64,000 bases of DNA, taken from the NCBI GenBank assembly GCA_020849615.1, contig JADLFW010000006.1:62001-126000 (forward strand), written 5' to 3'. The position numbers and the translations under genes were made by a program. Below the pieces are notes generated by a model. That model saw nothing but the letters and a program-made list of their open reading frames with translations, made no database searches and was not told the origin of the DNA. Position 1 is the first letter of the stretch, and the number at the start of each line of letters is the position of its first letter. This stretch comes from Phycisphaerales bacterium. Its GTDB lineage: Bacteria; Planctomycetota; Phycisphaerae; Phycisphaerales; UBA1924. Below are positions 26,925-36,214 of this stretch, piece by piece.

Positions 26925-29474
26925 ATGCCCCCGGCCCGCGCCCGGGCCCGCGCGGGCCTGTTCCGCGCCGCCAGCTGGGCCCTCCGCATCCTCCTTCCGA
27001 TCGGCGTGCTCCTGGTCGTCTGGCACGAGGTCTCCCACCTCAACTTCCGCCGCACCAGCGACATCGTCCACGCCTCCGACTGGCATTACATCGTCGCCGC
27101 CATCGGCGCCGCCTTCATCTCGATCGCCGCCATGGGCGCCTACGACGTCTTCGCCTTCACCTCCACGCCCTCCCTCACCCCGCTCCGCCGCTGGGGCCGG
27201 GCCTCGATCATCTTCGCCTGGACCAACTTCCTCACCCTCGGCCCGCTCGGCGGACCCGCGCTGCGGCTCTACCTCTACCGCCGGGCCGGGATGACGATCC
27301 CGGAAATCCTCCGCGGCATCGTCCGCCTCTATATCGCGTTCTTCGCCGGCCTCACCGCCTGGCTCGCCGCTGTCTTCACCCCCATCGACGGGCCCGGCTC
27401 GCTCCCGGCCCGCATCGTCATCGCCCTCGCGCTCGCGCCCGTGCTCGCTCTGCTCGCGGCCCGCGTGCTCCACCGCCTCCGGCCCGGCGCATCCGGGCCG
27501 TGGCCCGCGCAGCGCATCGCCATCCTCGGGCTCCTGGGCGTCATCGACTGGGGCGCCGCCCTGGCCACCTTCGCCCTCACGGCCCGGGCCCTCAGCCTGC
27601 CCACCGACCTTGATGACCTCGCCAAGACCCTCTACCTCGGCCAGTTCGTCGGCATCGCCTCCATGGTGCCGGGCGGGCTGGGCAGCGCCGACGCGGTCTG
27701 GCTCAACATGCTCACCGGGCCCGGCGTCTCCACCGACACCGCCGCCGCCCAGGTCCTGCTCTTCCGACTCACGTTCTACATCGTGCCCTGGGCCGCCTCG
27801 CTCATCGGGCTCTACATCATGTTCACCGGCACGCGCGTCCGGGCCGGTCTGTGGCGACGCCGCATCATCGCCGGCGCGGTCGCCATCAACGCCGGGTTCC
27901 TCCTCGCCAGCTCCGCCACCCCCGCCGTGCACGATCGCCTTCTTGACCTCCGCAGCCTGGTCCCGCTCCCGGTCACGGAAGTCTCCCACGCCGCCTCGGT
28001 GGTCGCCGCGCTCTTCATGCTCCTATTGGTGCGCGGGCTGCTCCGCGGGTACCGCGCGGCCTATCTCATCACCGCCGCCTCCCTCGCCGCCTCCACCGTC
28101 GCCCACCTGCTCAAAGGCGGCGACTACGAAGAAGCCCTGGTCTGCACCGCCCTGCTGGCCCTGCTCATCGGCGTCCGCGGCGCCTTCCCCCGCCGCGGCC
28201 GCATCCCGCTGGGCTGGGAACTCACCCTCGCCCTCGCGCTGGGCGCCCTCACCTTCTACATCCTGCTGGGCCTCACCGCGTTCCGCGGCGTCCATCCCCT
28301 TCATGAGCTCCTGCTCCATTTCGGCAACGGCGTCTCCGCCCACACGCAGGCGGCCCGGTTCCTCCGCGCCGCCGTCATCCTCGCGATCGCCGGCCTCGTG
28401 GTGCTCCTCCGCCAGGCCGTCTACCCGCCCAAGGGCGCCGACCTCGCCTCCGATGACGACATCGCCCGCATCCTCGAACTGGCCCGGGCCCGCGCCCACC
28501 GCACCGCGGCGCTCCTGATCGCCGCGGGCGACAAGGCCGCCTGGTTCTTCCGCGCGGGCGGCCGCGAGCACGGCGCCGCCGTCTACCAGCGCCGCGGCAA
28601 CACCATGGTCGTGCTCGCCGACCCCATCGCCGTGCCCGGCGCCGAGCGCGAACTGCTCGAGGCCCTCCACGAGACCGCCGATGATGAGGACCTGCACCTG
28701 GTCTTCTACCAGATCAGCGGCGCCTGGATGGAGCACCTGCACGACTTCGGCTACACCTTCTTCAAGCTCGGCGAGGAAGCCATCGTCGATCTTCCCGGCT
28801 TCCGCCTCGAGGGCGGACAGGCCCACAGCTTCCGCAAGATGCTCCGCCGCGCCTCCGAGCAGGGCCTGACGTTCGAGGTGCTCAGCCCGCCCCATCCCCC
28901 CGAACTGATCGCGCAGTGCCGGGCCATCAGCGACGCCTGGCTCGCCGCCAAGGACGCCCGCGAGATGCAGTTCTCCGTCGGCTATTTCTCGCCGGCCTAC
29001 CTCCAGCGCGGTCCGCTCGCCATCGTGCGCACCCCCGACGCCCGCCCCGTCGCCTTCGTCAACATCCTCACCGCCGGGCCCGGCGCCGAGGCCAGCTTCG
29101 ACCTGATGCGCTACCGCGATGAGGGCATCGACGGGCTCATGGATTACCTGATCATCCAGCTGGCGCTCTGGGCCAAGGAGCGCGGGTACAGCACGCTCAA
29201 CCTCGGCATGTCACCCCTTCACGATGTCGGCGACTGGAAGAAGGCCGTCATGACCGAGCGCCTGGCCCGGCAGCTCTTCCGGCACGGCGAGCGCGTGTAC
29301 AACTACAAGGGTCTGCACATCTTCAAGAGCAAGTTCCACCCGGCGTGGGAGCCGCGATACCTCGCCTACCAGCGCCCGTGGTACTGGGCCGACGCGGTGC
29401 TGATGAGCTCTTCGCTGATCCTGGCCCGGTCACGGGCCGACCGCCGGCGCATCGCCGCGGCGCGCACAGAATAG
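26925..29474 (+). CDS. mprF: MprF-like bifunctional membrane protein (lysyl/aminoacyl-phosphatidylglycerol synthase type)
   Basis: The product is 849 residues. The N-terminal half is a multi-spanning flippase-type domain (UPF0104-like) with [20 protein letters not shown] and [20 protein letters not shown], both strongly conserved in MprF. The C-terminal about 320 residues are the DUF2156 GNAT-like transferase domain, with [63 protein letters not shown] and [16 protein letters not shown]. MprF transfers an amino acid from aminoacyl-tRNA to phosphatidylglycerol and flips the product, lowering surface charge. The start is uncertain; an in-frame GTG lies at 26820. Confidence 0.88.
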   Translation: MPPARARARAGLFRAASWALRILLPIGVLLVVWHEVSHLNFRRTSDIVHASDWHYIVAAIGAAFISIAAMGAYDVFAFTSTPSLTPLRRWGRASIIFAWTNFLTLGPLGGPALRLYLYRRAGMTIPEILRGIVRLYIAFFAGLTAWLAAVFTPIDGPGSLPARIVIALALAPVLALLAARVLHRLRPGASGPWPAQRIAILGLLGVIDWGAALATFALTARALSLPTDLDDLAKTLYLGQFVGIASMVPGGLGSADAVWLNMLTGPGVSTDTAAAQVLLFRLTFYIVPWAASLIGLYIMFTGTRVRAGLWRRRIIAGAVAINAGFLLASSATPAVHDRLLDLRSLVPLPVTEVSHAASVVAALFMLLLVRGLLRGYRAAYLITAASLAASTVAHLLKGGDYEEALVCTALLALLIGVRGAFPRRGRIPLGWELTLALALGALTFYILLGLTAFRGVHPLHELLLHFGNGVSAHTQAARFLRAAVILAIAGLVVLLRQAVYPPKGADLASDDDIARILELARARAHRTAALLIAAGDKAAWFFRAGGREHGAAVYQRRGNTMVVLADPIAVPGAERELLEALHETADDEDLHLVFYQISGAWMEHLHDFGYTFFKLGEEAIVDLPGFRLEGGQAHSFRKMLRRASEQGLTFEVLSPPHPPELIAQCRAISDAWLAAKDAREMQFSVGYFSPAYLQRGPLAIVRTPDARPVAFVNILTAGPGAEASFDLMRYRDEGIDGLMDYLIIQLALWAKERGYSTLNLGMSPLHDVGDWKKAVMTERLARQLFRHGERVYNYKGLHIFKSKFHPAWEPRYLAYQRPWYWADAVLMSSSLILARSRADRRRIAAARTE

Positions 29475-29478
29475 AAAC

Positions 29479-29509
29479 GCCCCGGAGATCGCGGAGCTCG
29501 CGGAGGGGC
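29479..29509 (-). terminator. Possible terminator between the convergent mprF and nuoH genes
   Basis: GCCCC at 29479-29483 can pair with GGGGC at 29505-29509 across a loop holding two copies of GATCGCGGAG-like sequence. On the minus strand the stem runs into GTTTCTATTC. The stem is short, so this is tentative. Confidence 0.35.
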
Positions 29510-29526
29510 AGAAAAAGGCCGGACGC

Positions 29527-30864
29527 CTACGCCTTCACGGTTCCCTGCACGGGCCGGTCCTCGAGGGCCATCGCCGCCGTCGGACGCGTGCTCACCATCT
29601 CGCCGCCGACCGGGCTGAAGCGTGAGCCGTACAGCGCCAGCTTCCGGTTGGGGTTGTACTTGGGCAGCAGCGGCTGGAAGACCATCAGCAACGCGAACAG
29701 CCCGCCGTTGGCGATCATCATCGGGGCCAGGGCGGTCTTGCCGAAATACACCATGAAGCTGGTCATCACGACCACGGCCAGCGCCAGCGGGATCACCGCC
29801 TGCCAGGCGTACATCATGACCTGGTCGTAGCGCATCCGGGGCACCGTCCAGCGGACCACGATCGCGAAGCAGATCAGGAACACGACCTTGCCGAAGTAGA
29901 CGAGGAACTTCACCAGCACCGCCAGCAGGCCCGTCGACTCCGGGCTCGTCAGCCCGATGAAGGGCAGGTGGTATCCGCCCAGGAAGATCAGGGTGAAGAA
30001 CGCGGCCGAGGTCACCAGGTGGGAGTACTCGGCGAGGAAGAAGAGCGCGAACCGCATCGAGGAATACTCGGTGTGGAAGCCGCCCACCAGCTCCTGCTCG
30101 GCCTCGGCGTTGTCGAAGGGGGCCCGGTTGGATTCGGCCAGGGCCGCGATGTAGAACAGCACGCACGCGATGGGCTGGCTGAGGATCAGCCACCCGTTGT
30201 TCACCTGGTGGCGGACGATCGCATCGGGCACCAGCGAGCCGATGATCAGCAGCGCCGCCAGCAGCGACAGCCCCAGCGGGATCTCGTACGAGATCATCTG
30301 GGCCGTCGCACGCAGGCCCCCCAGGAACGAGAACTTGTTGTTCGAGGCGTACCCGCCCAGCGTCACGCCGTACACCCCCAGCGACGCCACCGCCAGCAGG
30401 TACACGATCCCGATGTTGACGCTCGCGCCCGCGACCAGCACCGGCCCGCCCGCGATCACGTAGCTCGTGAACGGCACAGAAATGTCCGGACAGTTCCACA
30501 CCCCGCCCCACGGGATCACCGCGAAGCCGATCATCGCCGGCACGATCACGATGATCGGGGCCAGCGTGAAGAGCGCCTTGTCCACCCGGTCGCCCGCGTA
30601 ATCCTCCTTCACCAGGAACTTGATGCCGTCCGCCAGAGGCTGGCCCAGGCCGATCATCCCCTTCAGGAATCCCAGGAACGGCAGCCCGAAGTCGAACCCC
30701 ACCCGGTTCGGGCCCAGCCGGTCCTGGATGTACGCCGAGATCCGGCGCTCGAGGTACACCGAATAGGCCACCGTGATCAGGATCACGTGGACCATCGCGA
30801 ACAGCACCACCGCGTTGACGAGCAGCTGGGCCGACAGGAAATCAAAGGGGGCGGGCAGGGGCAT
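29527..30864 (-). CDS. nuoH: NADH-quinone oxidoreductase subunit H (complex I)
   Basis: The product is 445 residues with about eight to nine membrane helices. Family signatures are ERRISAYIQDRLGPNRVG (about residues 38-55), GLGQPLADGIKFLVKED, GVYGVTLGGYASNNKFSFLG, AESNRAPFDNAEAEQELVGG and the C-terminal PRMRYDQVMMYAWQAVIPLA. NuoH forms the membrane-arm foot that borders the quinone site and passes redox energy into proton pumping. No other nuo gene is in the window, so nuoH is separated from the rest of complex I here. The C-terminal tail of about 40 residues after the last helix is longer than in many homologs. Confidence 0.95.
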   Translation of the reverse strand: MPLPAPFDFLSAQLLVNAVVLFAMVHVILITVAYSVYLERRISAYIQDRLGPNRVGFDFGLPFLGFLKGMIGLGQPLADGIKFLVKEDYAGDRVDKALFTLAPIIVIVPAMIGFAVIPWGGVWNCPDISVPFTSYVIAGGPVLVAGASVNIGIVYLLAVASLGVYGVTLGGYASNNKFSFLGGLRATAQMISYEIPLGLSLLAALLIIGSLVPDAIVRHQVNNGWLILSQPIACVLFYIAALAESNRAPFDNAEAEQELVGGFHTEYSSMRFALFFLAEYSHLVTSAAFFTLIFLGGYHLPFIGLTSPESTGLLAVLVKFLVYFGKVVFLICFAIVVRWTVPRMRYDQVMMYAWQAVIPLALAVVVMTSFMVYFGKTALAPMMIANGGLFALLMVFQPLLPKYNPNRKLALYGSRFSPVGGEMVSTRPTAAMALEDRPVQGTVKA

Positions 30865-31051
30865 AGTCCCGCATGGTAGTGCCCGCTAAGGGGCTCGGAA
30901 AGCCGGGATACCGCCCGCTCCCCATGCCCCCCGGGATCCGCACGGAACTCCCCCCCGGCCCCGGCCCGGCGGCTCCACGATCGCGGCCCGGCCAGAGCGG
31001 AATTCGCTGGCCCCGCCCCGGCCGACAGGACCGGTCCGAGGCTTCACGGGC

Positions 31052-31870
31052 TCACGCATTCCCCGTCGAGCCGGTCGCGGCCATCGCCGCCGCATCCGCC
31101 ACCGCGTGGTAGTCCATCCGCACGTGCAGGCCCGGACCCTCGCCCCGCGCCACCTCGATCCGCGACACGCTCACCGTCCGCGCATCCTCCCGTGCCATCA
31201 TGACGCTGATCTCGGGCTGCGCGGGCCAGACATGGGTGTGGAACTCATCCTGCGCCTCCGCGGTCGCCCCCGCCCCCAGCACCACCCGCCGGAACAGCTC
31301 CAGGCGCGGCAAAACCCGATGATCGCCCAGCCCGGAACTCGTAAAACACGCCGGGCCCGGCGCGTGCCGGGCCACCGCCAGCTCCCGCCCGTTCCACGTC
31401 GCCTCCAGGATCGGGACATAGCCGGAATGCCCCCCGGAATGCCCCCCGGAATGTCCCCCGGAATGTCCCCCGGAATGTCCCCGCCCGGGCGGGTCGATGC
31501 CGATCAGCCGGAACCCCGGGAAGAGGCTGAAATCCATCTTGTGAAGCGTCCGGGCCACATCGCCGATGCGCGCAGCGCCGATCAGCGTCGGGATGATCAG
31601 CCCCCGCGATTGCCGCGGCGGGAAGAGCGGCGTCGGCAGCCCGTGACGCGGGTTGTAGTTGAGCAGCGCCAGCACCAGCCCGTGCTCGCCCGCCGCCAGC
31701 CACGTGCCCCCCGCCTTGCTGTCGGTCGGCCAGATCCCCCGCCCGCCGGCCGGTAGGTCATGCCAGCGCGGAGCGTGCGCAGCGGGCCGCGTGCGCTGCT
31801 CATCCCGGTTGCACACGATGCGAAGGCCCGGGGCGCTTCCACGGGTCGCGATGACGGAGAGAGTGCACAT
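31052..31870 (-). CDS. NRDE (TANGO2-like) family protein with an internal GHSG repeat
   Basis: The product is 272 residues. The family hallmark Asn-Arg-Asp-Glu is present in IVCNRDEQRTRPA (about residues 19-31), and Cys2 after Met (MCTLSVIAT) fits an Ntn-type N-terminal nucleophile. Next come WPTDSKAGGTWLAAGEHGLV and ALLNYNPRHG. The middle carries GHSG five times in a row, encoded by a 12-base tandem repeat (31423-31482). TANGO2-like proteins have been linked to heme or lipid handling in eukaryotes; bacterial roles are unclear. The Met at 31870 was chosen because it places Cys at position 2. Confidence 0.82.
   Translation of the reverse strand: MCTLSVIATRGSAPGLRIVCNRDEQRTRPAAHAPRWHDLPAGGRGIWPTDSKAGGTWLAAGEHGLVLALLNYNPRHGLPTPLFPPRQSRGLIIPTLIGAARIGDVARTLHKMDFSLFPGFRLIGIDPPGRGHSGGHSGGHSGGHSGGHSGYVPILEATWNGRELAVARHAPGPACFTSSGLGDHRVLPRLELFRRVVLGAGATAEAQDEFHTHVWPAQPEISVMMAREDARTVSVSRIEVARGEGPGLHVRMDYHAVADAAAMAATGSTGNA
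31423..31482. repeat. Five 12-base tandem units inside the NRDE gene
   Basis: The unit CCGGAATGCCCC (or with TCCC at the end) occurs five times without gaps. The first two units carry C and the last three carry T at the ninth base. Because 12 is a multiple of 3, each unit adds one GHSG tetrapeptide on the minus strand, so copy-number change would keep the frame. Confidence 0.9.
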
Positions 31871-31886
31871 CGAGTGACCGGGCCGA

Positions 31887-32519
31887 TCAGCCCGTCGCTC
31901 CCTCCCGCGCCGGCCCGACGCCCGATGAACGGCCCGCCGGCAGGCCCGCGCGGGTTTCATGGTTCAGCGTTGATGGCGCCTTGCCGAAATCCGGGCCCGG
32001 GTGAACCCCATGCTCCGCGGCGATCGCCTTCATCATGGCCTGGTGGTGCACCGCGTGGTGCGTGGCGAACGCCAGCTCCCGCGCCACCGTGGTTCCCAGT
32101 TCCGCCTCCGAGCCGTCGGCGGCGAGCATGACCCGGATCCGCGCGGGCCCATCCAGCTGCGGCCCGGTGAGCCCCAGCAGCCGCCGCCGTGTACGCTCGA
32201 CGTTCTCGAGCGCAGCGGGCCGGCGCGACTCCATCGGCACATCCCGCTCCCGGTGGTCGTAGTCAATCACCGAATCAGCCTCAACGCCCACCAGGATCGC
32301 GTCGTAGTGGTCGAGCACGTGCCGGATGTGCTTGCCGATGGTGCCGCCCCGGATCGTCATCGAATCGGCGGTGTAGGCGGGGTCGGGCAGGGTCTGGATG
32401 AAGGCGGCGCACTGGTCGAGCAGCGCCACCGCGGCCCGGACCACGCCATCGGATCGGCGGCATGCGCCGGAACCCGATCCGCAGCCGCAGGCCGAATACT
32501 GGTGGGGGTGGGTGTTCAT
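31887..32519 (-). CDS. DinB/YfiT-like family protein
   Basis: The product is 210 residues. The four-helix DinB fold is suggested by GKHIRHVLDHYDAILVG (first His ligand) and ELAFATHHAVHHQAMMKAIA (two further His in the HHAVHH stretch), which form the family's metal-binding triad. The N-terminus is Cys/Gly-rich (SACGCGSGSGAC), which could bind a metal but is not part of the family. DinB-like enzymes are thiol- or metal-dependent transferases, often in low-molecular-weight thiol chemistry. It shares the strand with the NRDE gene but is separated by 16 bases, so they may be co-transcribed. The C-terminal 35 residues are disordered-looking. Confidence 0.8.
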   Translation of the reverse strand: MNTHPHQYSACGCGSGSGACRRSDGVVRAAVALLDQCAAFIQTLPDPAYTADSMTIRGGTIGKHIRHVLDHYDAILVGVEADSVIDYDHRERDVPMESRRPAALENVERTRRRLLGLTGPQLDGPARIRVMLAADGSEAELGTTVARELAFATHHAVHHQAMMKAIAAEHGVHPGPDFGKAPSTLNHETRAGLPAGRSSGVGPAREGATG

Positions 32520-32606
32520 GACTGGGCGATTTGCTGGGCCTTGAACTGGGGCGAGCGACGGTAGGTTACTCGGATCCGGACGGCCGCGTTGTCGGTCCGC
32601 CGGCCA

Positions 32607-32626
32607 CCCCGCCTCCCGCGGCGGGG
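32607..32626 (-). other. Short GC stem-loop after the GH3 gene
   Basis: CCCCGCC (32607-32613) pairs with GGCGGGG (32620-32626). It lies 35 bases past the stop of the minus-strand GH3 gene but has no T-run on that strand, so it may be only a weak or Rho-assisted terminator. Confidence 0.3.
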
Positions 32627-32660
32627 TCGGGGGTCAGATGCCGCCGGGCCCGGTAGCGGT

Positions 32661-34367
32661 TCACAGGACTCCCTCCCGGCCCGTCCGGACCGCCCCGTGG
32701 TCTGCCCCGGCGGCCGAAACGACCTGCTCAATGATCTCCCGCGAGTTGGAGCACCGGGGGCATTTGTGCTGCCCGCCCAGCTTGCCCCGCGACTGCATCC
32801 AGCGGTGGAACGTACCGGGGGGCACGGTCGTGATAGTCGGTTCCGTCATCCCCACTCCATCCGTCCGCTTGGTCGTGTAGTCCACGTTCTGGGCCTTCAG
32901 CGATTGGTCGAAGCTCTCCCGGAACGTCGGAAGCGGGAACCCGGTCTTGGTTTCAACCTCCACCGCCAGCTCAAGCCCCGCCCGAACCCCATCCCGGGGA
33001 TAGACCGGCGCCGCGGTGAACTCGCCCACCAGCACCCCGGCCCGTGAAGCCGCGGCCGCCACCGCGTTCTCGATGTGCTCGACGATCAGGTTCTCGCCGA
33101 ACGCGTTGATGAAGTGCCGGTGCCGGCCGACGATCCGCAGGCGCGCCGGGCCATCCCCTCCCTTGCGCCCGCCCGCCGCGGGCGCCGAATCAAACTCGAC
33201 GACATCGCCCAGGATGTACCGGAACAGCCCCGCGCACGTCGTCAGCACCACCACGTACCGCTGACCCTTCTCCACCGCATCGCACGTGAACGACCGCGGC
33301 GCCGGGCCCGCGATCTCCTCCAGCGGCACGAACTCGTAGAAGATCCCGATGTCGGTGTTCAGCCGCAGCCCCGGATCCCCCCGCGTGTCCTGGATCGCCA
33401 CGAAACCCTCCGACGCCGGGTACAACTCCAGCCGGTACTGAATATCCGGGCCATCCGCCGATCCCGAGTACATCTGCCGCATCCGCCCCTCGAACGGGGT
33501 GTATTTCACGCCGCCGTGCACCAGCACCTGGAAGTTGGGCCACACATCCGCGATCGTCCGCGCCTCCCGCCCCGACTCGCGGGCCAGCTGGATCAGCCGG
33601 TCGAACAGCACCAGCCCCCAGCTCGGCATCCCCGAGACCATCCTCACATCCTCGTGCAGGCACCGCCGGGCCATCGCCTCGATCTTGGCGGGCCAGTGGC
33701 TCATCAGCGCAATGTCCGGGCCCGGCAGGTAGATCTCGCTGAGCGGCCAACGGATGAGCGGGGTCACGATCCCCGACAGATCGCCCGTCCGCACCCCGCG
33801 GTCGTTCTGCGCCAGCTCCGTCGAACCGCCCAGAAACAGGCTCTTGCCCGCCAGCAGCTCGGGCAGCGAGACGCCGAATCGGTGCAGGTTCGCGAAGATG
33901 TCGAGCGAGGCCAGGTAGTTGGAGCGCAGCATGGCCCGGCTGACCGGGATGTACTTGTCCCCCGCCGTCGTGCCGCTGGTCTGCGCAAAGTCCGTCACCA
34001 GCCCGGGCCAGAGCACATCCGGCTCGCCCTCCTCCCGCATCCGCGCAAACTGGTCTTTGTAGAGATACCAGTCGGCGATCGGGACGCCGGCCCGGTAGCC
34101 CCGGATCATCTCCTCATCATCCAGCCGGGCCAGCCGCGCAAAGCCGTGCTTGCGCCCCATCCACGTCGGCGAAGCCGCCAGCAGCAGCCGCCTCAACTGC
34201 CGGGCCTGGATCGCCGCGGAGTGCCGGTTCCAGTACGCCGCATCACTCAACAGCCGGGCCCGGCGCGAGATCCGGGCCTGCAGCCCGATGCCGACAAGCC
34301 GCGTCCACGATCGCCGCCGCAGCGGCGCTCCAGGTTGGGGAACCGGGTTGGTGGAAGTCGAGGCCAC
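32661..34367 (-). CDS. GH3 auxin-responsive promoter family protein (acyl-adenylate-forming enzyme)
   Basis: The product is 568 residues. The adenylate-forming motif 1 reads AQTSGTTAGDKYIPVS (about residue 130). Further GH3 blocks are FLGGSTEL, VHGGVKYTPFEGRMRQMY, YPASEGFVAIQD (motif 2 area), VLTTCAGLFRYILGDVVEF and HRHFINAFGENLIVEHIENA. The C-terminal part has GTFHRWMQSRGKLGGQHKCP. Plant GH3 enzymes join amino acids to hormone acids through acyl-AMP; bacterial ones are little studied. An alpha/beta hydrolase gene ends 3 bases upstream of its start on the same strand, so the two may make and cleave (or process) the same acyl product. The substrate is unknown. Confidence 0.9.
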   Translation of the reverse strand: MASTSTNPVPQPGAPLRRRSWTRLVGIGLQARISRRARLLSDAAYWNRHSAAIQARQLRRLLLAASPTWMGRKHGFARLARLDDEEMIRGYRAGVPIADWYLYKDQFARMREEGEPDVLWPGLVTDFAQTSGTTAGDKYIPVSRAMLRSNYLASLDIFANLHRFGVSLPELLAGKSLFLGGSTELAQNDRGVRTGDLSGIVTPLIRWPLSEIYLPGPDIALMSHWPAKIEAMARRCLHEDVRMVSGMPSWGLVLFDRLIQLARESGREARTIADVWPNFQVLVHGGVKYTPFEGRMRQMYSGSADGPDIQYRLELYPASEGFVAIQDTRGDPGLRLNTDIGIFYEFVPLEEIAGPAPRSFTCDAVEKGQRYVVVLTTCAGLFRYILGDVVEFDSAPAAGGRKGGDGPARLRIVGRHRHFINAFGENLIVEHIENAVAAAASRAGVLVGEFTAAPVYPRDGVRAGLELAVEVETKTGFPLPTFRESFDQSLKAQNVDYTTKRTDGVGMTEPTITTVPPGTFHRWMQSRGKLGGQHKCPRCSNSREIIEQVVSAAGADHGAVRTGREGVL

Positions 34368-34370
34368 GCC

Positions 34371-35282
34371 TCAGGCGCCCGTTTCGCGGCGGTCAACCTC
34401 GGTGACGAACTCGACCAGCGATGCGGCGAACTGCTCCGGGCACTCGATCATCGGCGCGTGCCCGCAGTTGTCGAACCACACGATCCGCGAGTCTGGGATC
34501 GCCGACAGGAAGCCCTGGGCCGCCTCCGGCGGGGTCACGATGTCCTGCTTGCCCCAGATGAGCAGCGTCGGCGCCGCGATGCCGCCGATCTTGGTGCCCA
34601 GGTGGTTGCGGCGGGCCGAACGCGAGAGCTTGACCATGGCCCGCGCCCCGCCCCGGCGGGACAGCTCCGCGAACGCACGGTCGAGGTCGGCCTCGCGCAT
34701 CTTGGAACGGTCATAGAACAGCTCGCCGATCTTCTGGGCCAGCCACTCCCGGCTGGGCCGGATCTGCACCTCGCGCACCATCGATTTTTCGATCAGCCCG
34801 CTCGAACCCGCCAGCACCAGCGACCGCACCAGCTCGGGCCGCTCCAGCGCCACCCGCAGCGCCACGTGCCCGCCGAAGGAGTTGCCCACCAGCGAAGCCG
34901 GCTCGCCGTTGAAATACCGCTCCAGGAACCGCGCGGTGAGGTCGGTCACGCCCTGGATCGAGCAGTCCTCACCCCGCAGGTCCAGCAGGGGAAGTTCGAG
35001 CAGCACGCACCGGGTGTGAAGCCGGGCCCGGCGGACGACCTCTTCCCAGTGCTCGTTCAGACCCACCAGCCCGTGCAGGAAGACCACGGGAATTCCCTCC
35101 CCAACTTCGGCGATGCGCGCGACCACCTGGGGCATGCTTTTCCCGGGCAGCGTGAGCGTGCTGGGGCGCAGGTCCGTGTGGGCGAGGTCGGATGTCGAGG
35201 TGGACGGGGTCGCCAAGGGGTTCTCCGCCGGGTCAGCCTTGGACCAGGCCCAATGGTACCGGGCTAGATAGTAACGACTCAA
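34371..35282 (-). CDS. Alpha/beta hydrolase fold protein
   Basis: The product is 303 residues. The oxyanion motif is VFLHGLVGLNEHWE, the nucleophile elbow LVGNSFGGHVALRVAL (Ser about residue 136), the acid likely the Asp in LIWGKQDIVTPPEAA, and the catalytic His in FDNCGHAPMIECPEQFA. The triad is complete. The N-terminal about 45 residues are variable and the start could be later, for example the Met before PQVVARIAEVG. It is cytoplasmic by sequence. Its stop lies 3 bases before the GH3 start, consistent with an operon in which it is the first gene. Reaction: an ester, thioester or amide hydrolase; substrate not known. Confidence 0.85.
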   Translation of the reverse strand: MSRYYLARYHWAWSKADPAENPLATPSTSTSDLAHTDLRPSTLTLPGKSMPQVVARIAEVGEGIPVVFLHGLVGLNEHWEEVVRRARLHTRCVLLELPLLDLRGEDCSIQGVTDLTARFLERYFNGEPASLVGNSFGGHVALRVALERPELVRSLVLAGSSGLIEKSMVREVQIRPSREWLAQKIGELFYDRSKMREADLDRAFAELSRRGGARAMVKLSRSARRNHLGTKIGGIAAPTLLIWGKQDIVTPPEAAQGFLSAIPDSRIVWFDNCGHAPMIECPEQFAASLVEFVTEVDRRETGA

Positions 35283-35324
35283 CTTGGTTGAGCCACTTCC
35301 CGAACGGGCCCCGAAGAAGCCTGC

Positions 35325-36155
35325 TCAAACCGCCACAACCCGCCCATCCTCGAGCCGGACGACCCGGTCGGCCCGGCGGGCGGTTTCAGGGTCATGGGTG
35401 ACGACCACCATGGTCTGCCCCTGCCTGTGGAACTCTGTCAGCAGATCGAGGATGCGGTCGCCCGTGTGACGGTCGAGGTTTCCCGTGGGTTCATCGGCCA
35501 GCAGCACTTTGGGCTGGTTGATCAACGCCCGGGCGATCGCGACGCGCTGGCGTTCCCCGCCCGACAGCTCGGCCGGGCGGTGCGAGAGGCGGTGCGACAG
35601 CCCCACGCGCTCGAGCAAGGCCCGGCCGCGCTCGCGGAGCTCGCCCGACCGGGTCCGGAATCCGACGTGCCCGTGGCGGATCATCGACCCGATCAGCACG
35701 TTCTCGATGACCGACAGCTCCGACAGCAGGTGGTAGAACTGAAAGACGAAGCCCACCGCCGAGCAGCGGTACCGGTCCAGCTGCCGGGCCGAGTACCCGG
35801 CGATCGGCGCATCCTCGAAATACACCTCGCCCGCCGGGCCCGTCGGCGCGGGGCGCGGGGTGGTCCGCCCGGCCTCGGCATCGCCGGCCTCGGGGCGGCT
35901 GACCCGGCCCGGCCGGTCCGGGCGGTCGAGCCCGCCGAGCAGGTGCATGAGGGTGGATTTGCCCGAGCCCGAAGCGCCCAGCACGGCGACCCACTCGCCG
36001 GGGTGGATGTCGAGGGAGACCCCGCGCAGGACGGGCACATCGACGCGCCCGAGGCGGTAGGTCTTGTGGAGGTTGATGGCCCGGATGATGGGGGGCACGG
36101 AGGGAGGGGTGTGAGGAGCGGAACGGGGAGTGGGGGATGGAGCCGCGAGGGGCAT
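35325..36155 (-). CDS. LolD/MacB-type ABC transporter ATP-binding protein
   Basis: The product is 276 residues. Walker A is LGASGSGKSTLM (about residues 65-76), the Q-loop region FVFQFYHLLSELSVIENV, the signature LSGGERQRVAIARAL, Walker B VLLADEPTGNLD and the H-loop VVVTHDPE. The FYHLL and LTVxENV-like features place it in the LolD/MacB/FtsE group that energises FtsX-fold permeases. An extra Pro/Arg/Gly-rich insertion of about 30 residues lies between the GGLDRP and GEVYFED blocks. No permease gene is adjacent; the FtsX/LolE-type permease at 42383 could be its partner (inference). The start at 36155 is the first Met giving a short N-terminus. Confidence 0.9.
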   Translation of the reverse strand: MPLAAPSPTPRSAPHTPPSVPPIIRAINLHKTYRLGRVDVPVLRGVSLDIHPGEWVAVLGASGSGKSTLMHLLGGLDRPDRPGRVSRPEAGDAEAGRTTPRPAPTGPAGEVYFEDAPIAGYSARQLDRYRCSAVGFVFQFYHLLSELSVIENVLIGSMIRHGHVGFRTRSGELRERGRALLERVGLSHRLSHRPAELSGGERQRVAIARALINQPKVLLADEPTGNLDRHTGDRILDLLTEFHRQGQTMVVVTHDPETARRADRVVRLEDGRVVAV

Positions 36156-36214
36156 GAGTAGGAGAGGGTACGCGGGTGGGGTCGCTCCATCACCGCGAGG
36201 CCGCGATCGGTAGC

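Noticed and set aside
26747..27989. A long minus-strand extension upstream of the CoA-transferase gene
   Set aside because: The extension lies antisense to mprF and is Gly/Glu/Asp low-complexity. The normal start of subunit B at 26747 gives the family length.
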